Of a stretch of 64,000 nucleotides of DNA, positions 50,098 to 59,509 are shown piece by piece (position 1 is the stretch's first letter; each line of letters begins with the position of its first letter). The notes below the pieces were generated by a model. It was not told the DNA's origin. It saw only the letters and a program-made list of their open reading frames with translations, and made no database searches. Position numbers and translations under genes: made by a program. Origin of the DNA: Paenibacillus terrigena DSM 21567 (GTDB lineage: Bacteria; Bacillota; Bacilli; Paenibacillales; Paenibacillaceae); assembly GCF_000374845.1 (NCBI RefSeq), contig NZ_KB895415.1, positions 62,001 to 126,000 on the forward strand, given 5' to 3'.

Positions 50098-50616
50098 ATG
50101 AATTACGTTTATCGAGGATCAGTAGGTAATTATGGATATATGATGCCAGCTCCCGCTCCAGCACCAGCAGGAATCCCAATGCCGCAAAGCACCATGCCCG
50201 GTTATCCCGCTGCCGCTCCAATGAACCCTGGCATGCAAGGAATGCAAGGAATGCAAGCGCAAGGGGTAGCACCTGGTACACCCGTCGGACCTATGACTGC
50301 CACAACCGGTGCCGTGATTACACCATCAGGGACGACAGTAGCTCCACCTCAATACGAGCAATCTTATGTAGAGAATATCCTTCGTATGAACCTCGGCAAA
50401 ACCGGTACATTCTACATGACATATGAGAATAACTGCGAATGGAACGCCAAAATTTTCCGCGGCGTCATTGAAGCAGCAGGGCGCGATCACATTATCATCA
50501 GCGATCCGACAACAGGACAACGCATTCTCATGCTGATGGTGAACCTCGATTATATAACTTTTGACGAACCTCTCAACTATACGTATCCGGGCGTGATTGG
50601 CAACCCGACTCGCTAA
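50098..50616 (+). CDS. gerQ: Spore coat protein GerQ
   Basis: 172 aa. The N-terminal half is low complexity (Pro, Ala, Met, Gly, with repeated GMQGMQ). The C-terminal 90 aa are the GerQ domain: SYVENILRMNLGKTGTFYMT, EWNAKIFRGVIEAAGRDHI, DYITFDEPLNY. GerQ is needed to place CwlJ in the coat and is crosslinked by transglutaminase. GAGGAGG precedes the ATG. This operon is the second CwlJ-GerQ pair marker of sporulation in the window. Confidence 0.92.
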   Translation: MNYVYRGSVGNYGYMMPAPAPAPAGIPMPQSTMPGYPAAAPMNPGMQGMQGMQAQGVAPGTPVGPMTATTGAVITPSGTTVAPPQYEQSYVENILRMNLGKTGTFYMTYENNCEWNAKIFRGVIEAAGRDHIIISDPTTGQRILMLMVNLDYITFDEPLNYTYPGVIGNPTR

Positions 50617-50641
50617 TTCACGAGCAGTTTATATATTTACA

Positions 50642-50686
50642 AAAGAACCTCCCGCTCCCACAAACCTGTGGAATAGGAGGTTCTTT
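50642..50686. terminator. Bidirectional terminator between gerQ and rsmB
   Basis: AAAGAACCTCC / GGAGGTTCTTT with an inner CCCACA / TGTGG stem. Convergent genes on both sides. Confidence 0.82.
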
Positions 50687-50692
50687 GATGGA

Positions 50693-52072
50693 TTAGGATT
50701 TGCGTTTCATGAATCTTGCGATAAAAAATCCGTCCGAATGGAACTGATGCGGTAGAATCTGAATTAGATTCGCAGGCTCCCCAGTCTTCTCGCAAATATC
50801 GAGCCAAGCCGGACTCGCCGATTCTTCGCCCGCCCAAGTGAAGTCCGGGTGCCGGTCAAGGAAAGCCTCCGCCATACGAACATTCTCTTCCGGTTCAGTC
50901 GTACAGGTGCTATAGACGAGAATTCCGCCTGGACGAAGAAGAGATTGAACTTCATCGAGCAGCTGCGATTGCAGCGCTGCAATCTGCTCCACTTCTTCCG
51001 GCTTCTTTGCCCATTTCAAGTCTGGTTTACGCCGAATTACGCCAAGTCCTGAACAAGGAGCATCGAGCAGAATGCGCTCGAAGGACGCAGGCTTCAACTG
51101 CTTAGCCAAAGATAACGCATCGCTCACTCTCGTCTCAATCGACCCTAGCTTCAATCTGAAGGCTTGTTCCGCAATCAGCTTCTGCTTGTGTGGATGTACA
51201 TCATTCGCTAAGACATGGCCCGTATCATTCATCAGCTCTGCAATATGCGCCGTTTTGCCGCCTGGGGCCGCACAGCAATCCAATATTTTCATTCCAGCTT
51301 CAGGATTCAGCGCTTCGGCAACAAGCATCGAGCTTTCATCTTGCACCGAGAAGAGTCCATCTTTGTACCAATCCGTCAAAGCCATATTGCCGCCGCTATC
51401 AACCACAATGCCTGCAGGCGATATCTCAGACGGACGTGCATCCATGCCTGCTGACGTCATCGCTTCGAGCATGGAATCCCGATCCGTCTTCACACAATTC
51501 ACTCGAACACTTACATGTGGTGCTTCATTGTTCGAAGCACACATCGCAATGGCAGCTTCTTCACCATACTGCCGAATCCAACGTTCTACCATCCATTCCG
51601 GATGCGAATAGGAGAGCGCGATACGGGCAACACGATCCAACGATTCAGGAATGCTAAGCGATTCCTTATTACGCAGCACATTCCGCAAAACGCCGTTCAC
51701 CATGCCTGAGATCCCTTGATGGCCTTTGCGTTTGGCAATGTTCACCGCTTCATTCACGGCCGCATGCGGTGGAATCCGATCGAGGTAATAGATCTGATAG
51801 AAGCTTAGGCGCAGCAAATTTCGCACCCAAGGCTGCAGCTTCGCAAGTCCTTTGCTCACGAATGAGCTTAAGAAATAGTCAATGGTATTCAGTCGTTGAA
51901 TTGTCCCATAGACCAATTCCGTAGCAAATCCAGCCTCCGTACGCTCTAGCTGCAATTTCTGGAGCGATTGGTTCAAGAGCAGATTGCTATAAGCGCCCTC
52001 CTGCTCCACACGGGTCAAGACATCAAGTGCAACTTCACGAGCAGATATCTTTCTTTTCGCCGCCCCGCTCAC
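50693..52072 (-). CDS. rsmB: 16S rRNA (cytosine-C5)-methyltransferase RsmB
   Basis: 459 aa. N-terminal NusB-like RNA-binding domain (about 1-140, REVALDVLTRVEQEGAYSN), C-terminal Rossmann methyltransferase with CAAPGGKTAHIAEL (SAM site), DAPCSGLGVIRRKP (first cysteine) and YSTCTTEPEENV (catalytic cysteine). Methylates C967 of 16S rRNA. GTG start overlaps the fmt stop by 4 nt (GTGA). Confidence 0.96.
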   Translation of the reverse strand: MSGAAKRKISAREVALDVLTRVEQEGAYSNLLLNQSLQKLQLERTEAGFATELVYGTIQRLNTIDYFLSSFVSKGLAKLQPWVRNLLRLSFYQIYYLDRIPPHAAVNEAVNIAKRKGHQGISGMVNGVLRNVLRNKESLSIPESLDRVARIALSYSHPEWMVERWIRQYGEEAAIAMCASNNEAPHVSVRVNCVKTDRDSMLEAMTSAGMDARPSEISPAGIVVDSGGNMALTDWYKDGLFSVQDESSMLVAEALNPEAGMKILDCCAAPGGKTAHIAELMNDTGHVLANDVHPHKQKLIAEQAFRLKLGSIETRVSDALSLAKQLKPASFERILLDAPCSGLGVIRRKPDLKWAKKPEEVEQIAALQSQLLDEVQSLLRPGGILVYSTCTTEPEENVRMAEAFLDRHPDFTWAGEESASPAWLDICEKTGEPANLIQILPHQFHSDGFFIARFMKRKS

Positions 52073-52998
52073 GTTAGTATCGTTCCCTTCGTCATTTTCC
52101 CGCCGCGCACAAATTCCGCAGCATCCATTGCTTTCTTACCAGCAGGCTGAACTTGCATCAGAATGATCGAACCGTCTCCTGTCTTCACTTCAATGCCATT
52201 CGGATCGCAGGCAAGGACTGTGCCCGGCACAGCATCCATAGCGCTCACTGACACACGGCATGACCATACCTTGAACACTTCATCCTGCCAGAGGGTGAAC
52301 CCACCCGACCATGGAACAAGGCCGCGGACTTGGTTGAAAATATCTCTCGAGCTGCGTGACCAATCAATTCGCTCATCTTCACGCGTCAAATTCGGCGAAT
52401 ACGTAGCAAGTGAATCATCCTGCTTAACGGCTTCGATGCGTCCAGCAATCAATTCAGGCAGCGTCTCTCGAAGCAGATTCGCTCCAGCAATACTGAGCTT
52501 CTCGAACATCGTTCCCGCCGTATCCTCGTCGGTAATCGGCACCTCGACGCGCGAGATCATATCCCCCGTATCCAAACCTTCCGCCATATACATAATCGTA
52601 ACACCGGTAACGGTCTCCCCATTCATAATCGAACGTTGAATTGGCGCTCCACCGCGGTATTCGGGCAGAAGCGAACCGTGTACATTGATGCAGCCTAATC
52701 GCGGAAGATCCAAAACCGCTTTGGGTAGAATCTGTCCATACGCAGCCGTTACGATCAAATCAGGTTGCAACTTGGCAAGCTCATCGACCGATTCAGGACT
52801 GCGAAGTTTCATCGGCTGGAGCACAGGAATACCGTTCTCAATCGCTACTTCCTTCACAGGGGTCGGTGTTAATAACCGTTTTCTACCCTTTGGCCGATCC
52901 GGCTGCGAGACGACTGCCGCTACGTTATATCCTTCGCTTAATAACATTTGTAGTGCTGGAACGGCGAACTCCGGCGTCCCCATAAATACAATTTTCAT
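52069..52998 (-). CDS. fmt: Methionyl-tRNA formyltransferase
   Basis: 309 aa. Formyl-THF binding and catalytic core: MGTPEFAVPAL, NVHGSLLPEYRGGAPIQ (catalytic Asn and His), EGLDTGDM. C-terminal OB fold binds initiator tRNA. Adds the formyl group needed to start translation. It begins right after the def stop (TAA-ATG adjacent), an operon common to bacteria. Confidence 0.97.
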   Translation of the reverse strand: MKIVFMGTPEFAVPALQMLLSEGYNVAAVVSQPDRPKGRKRLLTPTPVKEVAIENGIPVLQPMKLRSPESVDELAKLQPDLIVTAAYGQILPKAVLDLPRLGCINVHGSLLPEYRGGAPIQRSIMNGETVTGVTIMYMAEGLDTGDMISRVEVPITDEDTAGTMFEKLSIAGANLLRETLPELIAGRIEAVKQDDSLATYSPNLTREDERIDWSRSSRDIFNQVRGLVPWSGGFTLWQDEVFKVWSCRVSVSAMDAVPGTVLACDPNGIEVKTGDGSIILMQVQPAGKKAMDAAEFVRGGKMTKGTILT

Positions 52999-53481
52999 TT
53001 AATTCTCCTTGCCTTTCCGTTCGGTAGTGTCGTAGAGTTTCTCGGCAAGCTCTGTGAACAATACCCCATTCAAATGATCAACCTCGTGCTGAAAAGCGCG
53101 TGCCAGCAGCTCCGAGCCTGTAATTATAATTTCTTCGCCATGACGATTCAAGCCCTTCACCGTAACCGTCATTGCACGACGAACATCACCATTGATTCCA
53201 ACGATGCTTAGGCACCCCTCTGAACCGAATTGCTCGCCTTCTTTGGAAAGTATCTCAGGGTTAATCATCTCAATCAACCCATGCTCATCACCACAATCAA
53301 CCACAATAACACGCTTAAGGATGCCCACCTGCGGCGCAGCTAAGCCAACCCCATCCGCATCATACATCGTCTCTGCCATGTCGTCGATCAATTTAATAAT
53401 TTTAGGCGTAATCTCCGTTACTTCTTTTGCACGTTTATGCAGCACCGGATCTGGCTCTTGCACAATAACTCGAACGGCCAT
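52999..53481 (-). CDS. def: Peptide deformylase
   Basis: 160 aa. The three metal-site motifs are GVGLAAPQ (about 44-51), EGCLS (about 89-93) and QHEVDHLNG (about 131-139; HExxH). Removes formyl from nascent chains. GGAGGG is 8 nt before the chosen ATG. Type 1 length. Located between priA and fmt. Confidence 0.96.
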   Translation of the reverse strand: MAVRVIVQEPDPVLHKRAKEVTEITPKIIKLIDDMAETMYDADGVGLAAPQVGILKRVIVVDCGDEHGLIEMINPEILSKEGEQFGSEGCLSIVGINGDVRRAMTVTVKGLNRHGEEIIITGSELLARAFQHEVDHLNGVLFTELAEKLYDTTERKGKEN

Positions 53482-53520
53482 CACAGCACCCTCCTTCATT
53501 CACTTTTCTCTATCTAGTCG

Positions 53521-56040
53521 TTACATTAACATTTGGGGATCGACATCCACACTGATAAGCAGTTGTTGTCCTCTGACATGTTCATCGAACTCCGCGGAGA
53601 TCGCGCGTACAAGCTGCACGGCATCAACGTTCCCCCGATATTTTAACATACATTGAAATCGGTATCTATTCTTGATCCGAGGCATCGGCGATGCAACGGG
53701 CCCGAGCAATTCGAATGCATCTTCCGAAGGACTATCCAGCGCCTGACTCCATCCGTGTGCAATCGCTTGTTCCCTCACGCGTGTCGCGAAATTCTCACTC
53801 ATTCGAACCAGCAAAGGAAGCTGTTCATGCGAGAACGTAATCAGAATCAGATTACAATAAGGCGGATAGGCCCGCTTCCAACGATGCTCCAATTCATCCC
53901 GAGCAAACGCCTCAAAATGATGCTCCGATGCATGTTGAATGGAATAGTGCTCAGGCGTATACGTCTGAATAAATACTTCCCCAGGCAGGTGATGACGGCC
54001 TGCGCGGCCTGCTACCTGTGTTAACAGCTGAAAGGTACGTTCCGCTGCACGGAAATCCGGAATGTTCAGCGCCGAATCTGCTGTGATGACACCTACCAGT
54101 GTCACATAAGGAAAGTCAAGTCCTTTGGCAACCATCTGTGTGCCTAAGAGAACATCGGCCTGACGATCTCGGAACTGACCGAGCAGCTTTTCATGGGAGC
54201 CTTTCTCCGTCGTCGTATCCACATCCATTCGAATGACTCGGATACCTGGGAACAGCTTGGAAAGCTCCTCCTCGACGCGCTGCGTACCGGTGCCGAAATA
54301 GCGAATATGCTCACTCTCGCAAGAAGGACATGTCTTGGGCGCTTTCTCGGCATGACCGCAATAGTGGCAGCGTAAGTGATCCGACTTCTGATGATAGGTC
54401 AAGGCGATATCGCACTCCGGACATTGAGCCACGTATCCGCAAGTCCGGCACATGACAAAAGTCGAATACCCGCGCCGATTAAGCAGCAGGACCATCTGCT
54501 CCTGCTTCTTGAGGCGGTCTTCAATCGCTTGATATAGCGGACGACTGAACATCGACCGATTGCCGTTCTTAAGCTCTTCACGCAGATCTACGATATGAAC
54601 CGTCGGAAGATCTCGCCCGCCAACCCGCGTCGGCATAGACAGCAGCCGCATCGGAGCTTGATCATCGAAGCCCGGCAAAGGCTGTCCTTCAACGGCAGCA
54701 CGATAGCTCTCCAGCGAAGGCGTAGCCGAACCCAAGATGACGACAGCCCCTTGCTGCGCAGCTCGTTTCACTGCTACATCTCGTGCATGATACTTCGGAC
54801 TCTCTTCTTGCTTATACGAAGTCTCATGTTCCTCATCGATAATCACAAGCCCAATTTGTTCGAATGGCGCGAATATCGCTGAACGCGCACCAATCGCAAC
54901 CTTCACCTTGCGCTCGCGAATTTTGCGCCATTCATCATACCGCTCACCATGAGAGAGTCTGCTGTGCAGCACGGCGACTAACGCGCCAAATCGGCTCTTA
55001 AATCGTTCCACCATCTGCGGCGTAAGGGAGATTTCCGGGACGAGTACGATGGCTTCACGGCCCTGGGCTATACAATGCTGAATCGACTGCAAGTAGACCT
55101 CCGTCTTCCCGCTTCCAGTAACACCGTGCAGCAAGAACAAATCATGTTCGCGTGTGTCTAGCGATGCCTCTATCCTATCATATACGTGCTGCTGTTCTTC
55201 GGTGAAACGCATCGGCTCCGATTTCTTGAACCGACGATCCGCATAAGGATCACGGAACACTTCCATCTCCCGGATATCCACGTAACCTTTATCTTCAAGC
55301 CCTTTAATCGTTGAACTCGTCGTATGCAGCTCTGTGAGCAAATCCGTCATGAGCATCGGCTGCCAGGTCTGCATGAGGAACTCTAAAGCTTCCTTCTGCC
55401 GACGGGCCTTGGTTGGGAACGAAGCAAGTATCGCTTCCGCTTCTTCTTCCTCGATCTTTAAGAGCACCGTCTTCACTTTCTTCTTCGCGACACGGTCTTT
55501 GATGGATTGCGTCTCGATTAAGTACCCTTGCTTTAGCAGGCGTTTGATCAAGTTCTCATGCGCAGGGAACATCGAGGTCACCTGTTCAAGCTTCATCGGC
55601 CCTAAACGCTCAACGGTCTCAAGCACAGTGCGTTCCTCTGGAAGCCACAGCAATTCATCATCCTGATATGTCTCCGAGACATGCAGCACGCGCTCAACCT
55701 TGCCTTTCAGCGCGGTTGGTATCATCGATTGCAGTGCGGCAATATCGTGGCATACATACTTTGCACTCATCCAAGCGCCCAGCTCGATCAAATCGGGGGA
55801 TAAAGGAGGAACGAGATCCAAGAGCTCCTGAATATATTTCATGCGACTTTTATTCACTTCTAATGACTCATCCGATGTGAACCCCACCACAAAACCTTGC
55901 ACAGTTCTTGGTCCGAATGGCACCCCGACCCGGCTGCCGACTTCAATCCAAGGCTCCATCGTATCCGGAATCATATAATCAAATGGCCGATTGGTCTGCT
56001 TACTCGGCACATCGACAATCACTCTTGCATAACGTGTCAA
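53521..56040 (-). CDS. priA: Primosomal protein N' (replication restart helicase PriA)
   Basis: 839 aa. N-terminal 3'-DNA-end-binding domain (RPFDYMIPD), winged helix, then helicase motifs GVTGSGKTEVY (Walker A), IDEEHETSYKQ (DEEH), two zinc-binding groups CRTCGYVAQCPECD and CHYCGHAEKAPKTCPSC, and VAGRAGR. Restarts stalled forks. TTG start overlaps the coaBC stop by 4 nt (TTGA). Confidence 0.96.
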   Translation of the reverse strand: MTRYARVIVDVPSKQTNRPFDYMIPDTMEPWIEVGSRVGVPFGPRTVQGFVVGFTSDESLEVNKSRMKYIQELLDLVPPLSPDLIELGAWMSAKYVCHDIAALQSMIPTALKGKVERVLHVSETYQDDELLWLPEERTVLETVERLGPMKLEQVTSMFPAHENLIKRLLKQGYLIETQSIKDRVAKKKVKTVLLKIEEEEAEAILASFPTKARRQKEALEFLMQTWQPMLMTDLLTELHTTSSTIKGLEDKGYVDIREMEVFRDPYADRRFKKSEPMRFTEEQQHVYDRIEASLDTREHDLFLLHGVTGSGKTEVYLQSIQHCIAQGREAIVLVPEISLTPQMVERFKSRFGALVAVLHSRLSHGERYDEWRKIRERKVKVAIGARSAIFAPFEQIGLVIIDEEHETSYKQEESPKYHARDVAVKRAAQQGAVVILGSATPSLESYRAAVEGQPLPGFDDQAPMRLLSMPTRVGGRDLPTVHIVDLREELKNGNRSMFSRPLYQAIEDRLKKQEQMVLLLNRRGYSTFVMCRTCGYVAQCPECDIALTYHQKSDHLRCHYCGHAEKAPKTCPSCESEHIRYFGTGTQRVEEELSKLFPGIRVIRMDVDTTTEKGSHEKLLGQFRDRQADVLLGTQMVAKGLDFPYVTLVGVITADSALNIPDFRAAERTFQLLTQVAGRAGRHHLPGEVFIQTYTPEHYSIQHASEHHFEAFARDELEHRWKRAYPPYCNLILITFSHEQLPLLVRMSENFATRVREQAIAHGWSQALDSPSEDAFELLGPVASPMPRIKNRYRFQCMLKYRGNVDAVQLVRAISAEFDEHVRGQQLLISVDVDPQMLM

Positions 56041-57272
56041 CCGCGTCCACCCGCCAACCGTTCAGAGACGATGCGGAGTAGACGATGCGCAACTTGATCT
56101 TTGGACATTTGCGGTAGTGCTTCAACAAGGCCCTGACGGTCATAGATATGAACAATATTCGTATCCACACCAAATCCGGCGCCTTCCGCAGTCACATCGT
56201 TTGCGACCATAAGGTCGCAGTTTTTCCGCGATAATTTATCAAGCGCATAGCGCTCCACATCATTCGTCTCTGCCGCGAATCCAACGACGAACTGCTGCGT
56301 CTTCCGTCTTCCAATTTCCTGCAAAATATCTTGCGTACGCTCAAGCTCCAGCGTCAACCGTTCATTGGTCTTCTTCATCTTGCTGGATTCCATTTTCGCA
56401 GGACGATAATCCGCGACTGCTGCCGCTTTGATAATGATATCCGCTTCTTCCATCCGTTCCATTACACGATCGTACATGTCTTGTGCTGACATCGCCTGAA
56501 TGACCTCGACACCTTCCGGCGGAGGCCCATCCGTACTTGCTGCGATCAACTGCACATGCGCACCCAAATCCCGTGCTGCACGTGCAATCGCGTATCCCAT
56601 TTTGCCGGAGGAATCATTCGTAATGTAACGAACAGGGTCAATCCGTTCAACCGTCCCCCCTGCTGTTACGATCACTGTGCGACCTGCTAACAGCAATGGC
56701 TCATCCTGCTGCGTCGCCGCACGATGCTGATCCGCGAAGAAGCGCTCGATGAAGTGGAATATATCCTCGGGTTCAGCGAGTCTTCCTTGTCCGACGTACC
56801 CGCAAGCAAGTTGACCTGTCCCCGGCTCAATAAACAACACCCCGCGTTCTTCGAGCACTTTCATGTTATGAACCGTTGCAGGATGCTGATACATGTGTAC
56901 ATTCATTGCAGGGGCAACAACCACAGGAGCTGTCGTTGCAAGCAATACATTCGTTAACATGTCATCTGCCAGGCCATACGTCATTTTAGCCAATGTATTG
57001 GCTGTTGCGGGTGCGACTACGACTAAATCTGCCTCGTCAGCGAGATGAATATGAGATACGACGGACGGATCGCGCTCATCGAACGTATCCGTGTATACCG
57101 AGTTGCGTGATAACGCCTGCAATGTCAATTCCGTCACGAAATGTTTGGCAGACTCTGTCAGGATGACATGGACGTTCGCACCATGCTGCACGAGTCTGCT
57201 GCATAGCGTAATTGCCTTATACGCTGCGATGCCTCCGCTAATCCCTAGAATAATCTTCTTTCCGTTCAACAT
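56037..57272 (-). CDS. coaBC: Bifunctional CoaBC (PPC decarboxylase / PPC synthetase)
   Basis: 411 aa. N-terminal flavoprotein decarboxylase (about 1-190: ILGISGGIAAYKA, the PAMNVHMY motif, CGYVGQGRL) and C-terminal phosphopantothenoylcysteine synthetase (about 195-411: TVIVTAGGTVERIDPVRYI, KKTNERLTLEL). Two steps of CoA synthesis. MLNGKK start chosen because AAGGGGG lies about 5 nt upstream. Confidence 0.95.
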   Translation of the reverse strand: MLNGKKIILGISGGIAAYKAITLCSRLVQHGANVHVILTESAKHFVTELTLQALSRNSVYTDTFDERDPSVVSHIHLADEADLVVVAPATANTLAKMTYGLADDMLTNVLLATTAPVVVAPAMNVHMYQHPATVHNMKVLEERGVLFIEPGTGQLACGYVGQGRLAEPEDIFHFIERFFADQHRAATQQDEPLLLAGRTVIVTAGGTVERIDPVRYITNDSSGKMGYAIARAARDLGAHVQLIAASTDGPPPEGVEVIQAMSAQDMYDRVMERMEEADIIIKAAAVADYRPAKMESSKMKKTNERLTLELERTQDILQEIGRRKTQQFVVGFAAETNDVERYALDKLSRKNCDLMVANDVTAEGAGFGVDTNIVHIYDRQGLVEALPQMSKDQVAHRLLRIVSERLAGGRG

Positions 57273-57342
57273 GGGTATCCCCCTTATCAATAAATAGAAT
57301 TTTACGTTTCTATTTAGAGAAACTTCATAAATTCTATTGTGG

Positions 57343-57369
57343 TAAAAAAATAACAACCTTTCGGTTGTC
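57343..57369 (-). terminator. Terminator or attenuator between rpoZ and coaBC
   Basis: ACAACC-gaaa-GGTTGT with a TTTTTTT tail on the minus strand, 35 nt after the rpoZ stop. coaBC then needs read-through or its own promoter. Confidence 0.65.
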
Positions 57370-57403
57370 GAGGAAGAACGAGCCTTATCTTTATAATTCG
57401 TGA

Positions 57404-57613
57404 TTAATCTCTAGGTTCAGCGTTACGCTCAATTTGAACAAAATCGCCGTAGATCTCTTCAAGCGCTGTTCCTACGAATTTGTGGGATTTGGGATTGCGA
57501 AGATCAGACTTGGATCCGTCTCTTAATTGTCTAGCCCGACGTGAAGCTGCAACGACTAGCGAGTATTTGCTGTCCACTTTGTTCATCATTTCATCGATCG
57601 AAGGGTATAGCAT
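57404..57613 (-). CDS. rpoZ: DNA-directed RNA polymerase omega subunit
   Basis: 69 aa. Omega fold MLYPSIDEMMNKVDSKYSLV, VVAASRRARQLRDG, KFVGTALEEI. It helps beta-prime folding and RNA polymerase assembly. Ribosome site GAGGTG 6 nt before the ATG. Gene order remA-gmk-rpoZ-coaBC-priA as in Bacillus. Confidence 0.96.
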   Translation of the reverse strand: MLYPSIDEMMNKVDSKYSLVVAASRRARQLRDGSKSDLRNPKSHKFVGTALEEIYGDFVQIERNAEPRD

Positions 57614-57663
57614 TTGAACACCTCATTCTTTTCTAATAAAAATCCAATAAAGCCTTGGCGCTA

Positions 57664-58239
57664 TTATTCTTTCGGGATCTTACAATGCTCAGCGGTAATA
57701 ATCGAATCAATCCGTCTGCATGCATGTTCGATCTCGTCGTTGACAACGGCATAATCATAATACTCAATCATATTGATCTCTTCTTCTGCTACAGACATCC
57801 GATGATCAATCACGGTATCATTCTCAGTGCCGCGACCTTTGATACGATCCTTCAACTCATCCAAGGAAGGCGGCAATAAGAAGATGAAGACTCCTTGCGG
57901 GAAAGACTTTTTCACTTGCAAAGCACCTTGAACTTCAATCTCAAGGATAATATCTTTGCCTTCATTGATTGTCTGCTCGACGAAATCGCGCGGTGTTCCA
58001 TAATAGTTCCCCACATATTCAGCATACTCGAGCAGTTGGTTATGCTCAATCATATCCAGAAATTGCTCGCGGGACTTATAGAAGTAGTTCACACCTTCTT
58101 CTTCACCCATACGCGGCTGACGCGTCGTTGCAGACACGGAATAGATTAGATTAGGCATCTTTTTGCGTAGGGCGGTACATACCGTACCTTTACCTACACC
58201 AGAAGGGCCGGATAACACAATTAATAAACCTTTACTCAT
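57664..58239 (-). CDS. gmk: Guanylate kinase
   Basis: 191 aa. P-loop [13 protein letters not shown] (about 8-20), GMP-binding [13 protein letters not shown] and FYKSREQF. Phosphorylates GMP to GDP. Trimmed to MSKGLL with GGAG 6 nt upstream; the extra 11 codons in the frame are not supported. Downstream of remA with 13 nt gap. Confidence 0.96.
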   Translation of the reverse strand: MSKGLLIVLSGPSGVGKGTVCTALRKKMPNLIYSVSATTRQPRMGEEEGVNYFYKSREQFLDMIEHNQLLEYAEYVGNYYGTPRDFVEQTINEGKDIILEIEVQGALQVKKSFPQGVFIFLLPPSLDELKDRIKGRGTENDTVIDHRMSVAEEEINMIEYYDYAVVNDEIEHACRRIDSIITAEHCKIPKE

Positions 58240-58252
58240 AGTATTCTCCATC

Positions 58253-58513
58253 TCATTCGTCGTTGTCATCATCCTTGGTCGAGAGGCGATGCGCTACAGT
58301 TTCAGGTTGTACTGCAGATAGAATAACGTGATCGCTATCTGTAATAATAACCGCACGCGTACGGCGACCATAGGTTGCGTCAATCAGCATATGCCGATCG
58401 CGCGCTTCTTGAATAATCCGCTTAATTGGCGCGGACTCTGGGCTTACGATCGAGATAATTCGATTCGCGGATACGATATTCCCGAAACCGATGTTAATCA
58501 GTTTGATAGCCAT
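58253..58513 (-). CDS. remA: Extracellular matrix regulator RemA (DUF370)
   Basis: 86 aa. DUF370 signature: [56 protein letters not shown]. In B. subtilis RemA binds DNA to activate matrix genes; in others it is an oligomeric regulator. Ribosome site GGGGG 8 nt before the ATG. Ordinary place before gmk. Confidence 0.93.
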   Translation of the reverse strand: MAIKLINIGFGNIVSANRIISIVSPESAPIKRIIQEARDRHMLIDATYGRRTRAVIITDSDHVILSAVQPETVAHRLSTKDDDNDE

Positions 58514-58540
58514 TTCTGGTTTCCCCCTATAATAAATGCA

Positions 58541-59425
58541 TTATTCCATATTCGCGACCTGTTCACGAATTTTCTCCAGTTCGGCTTTCATGTCAACCAC
58601 ACGATTTACAAGCGCAAGGTGATTCGCTTTCGATCCAATCGTATTCACTTCACGATTCATTTCTTGAATTAGAAAATCCAGCTTACGTCCTATCGGCTCA
58701 TGCATCTGTAACAAAGTACGGCATTGCCCAAAATGGCTCTTGAGCCGAGTCAATTCTTCATCAATATTGCAACGTTCCGCGAACAGGGCTAATTCCATAC
58801 CGAATTTATGCTCATCGAATTTGAAGGTGGCATCCTGCAAATCCGCTAGCCGCTGTCTCAATTTCGTTCGGTATTCGGAGACGACGGTCGGGGCGAGGAG
58901 GACAAGTTCTTGATGAATCGCCTCTAAAGTGGTCAATCTAGATCCTGTATCTTCTGCCAGATGGTGCCCCTCTCTAGCACGCATCTCACATAATCCGTTC
59001 AGTGCTTCTTGTAAGCCAGCTACCAAATGCTCCTCGACTTCTTCGTTCGCAAGCGTCGAATCCTCACGCGCAACGAGAACATCAGGCATCTGCATCAGTT
59101 GATTCAATGTTAACGTATCCGTGAATCCGAATCGCTCTCGCAGCGCACTAGCTGCTTGCACATAAGAATGTGCTGCAGACCAATTGATATGCGGTGTATT
59201 GAGAGCATCTTCTTCCTTCTCTTTGTTGATAAAAATATCAATTCGTCCACGTCCAAGACGGTGCTGGACGATACGTTTCAGTACATCTTCGTAGCATGTC
59301 CATTCCCGCGGAAGACGGATAACCGTCTCACAGTAGCGGTGATTAACGGATTTAATCTCGATCTGCACTCTATAGCCGCCAAAATGTCTCGCGGAATGAC
59401 CAAATCCTGTCATACTGAAAACCAT
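58541..59425 (-). CDS. yicC: YicC-family endoribonuclease-like protein
   Basis: 294 aa. N-terminal YicC domain (MVFSMTGFGHS, RVQIEIKSVNHRYCETVIRL) and C-terminal DUF1732 end (KLDFLIQEMNREVNTIGSK, AELEKIREQVANME). The Escherichia homologue takes part in RNA decay. Start set to MVFSMTG because it fits relatives; the ribosome site is weak. It is 27 nt upstream of remA. Confidence 0.92.
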   Translation of the reverse strand: MVFSMTGFGHSARHFGGYRVQIEIKSVNHRYCETVIRLPREWTCYEDVLKRIVQHRLGRGRIDIFINKEKEEDALNTPHINWSAAHSYVQAASALRERFGFTDTLTLNQLMQMPDVLVAREDSTLANEEVEEHLVAGLQEALNGLCEMRAREGHHLAEDTGSRLTTLEAIHQELVLLAPTVVSEYRTKLRQRLADLQDATFKFDEHKFGMELALFAERCNIDEELTRLKSHFGQCRTLLQMHEPIGRKLDFLIQEMNREVNTIGSKANHLALVNRVVDMKAELEKIREQVANME

Positions 59426-59509
59426 GGGGACCACATCCATTACACTATAATAATTGATTCTAATAATCGTTACAAGTATGCGTTCAAAAAGTCTGCTTTT
59501 GAGTTTCCT

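Noticed and set aside
51072-51611. 179-aa plus-strand frame
   Set aside because: Antisense of rsmB; no ribosome site and the rsmB motifs are complete.
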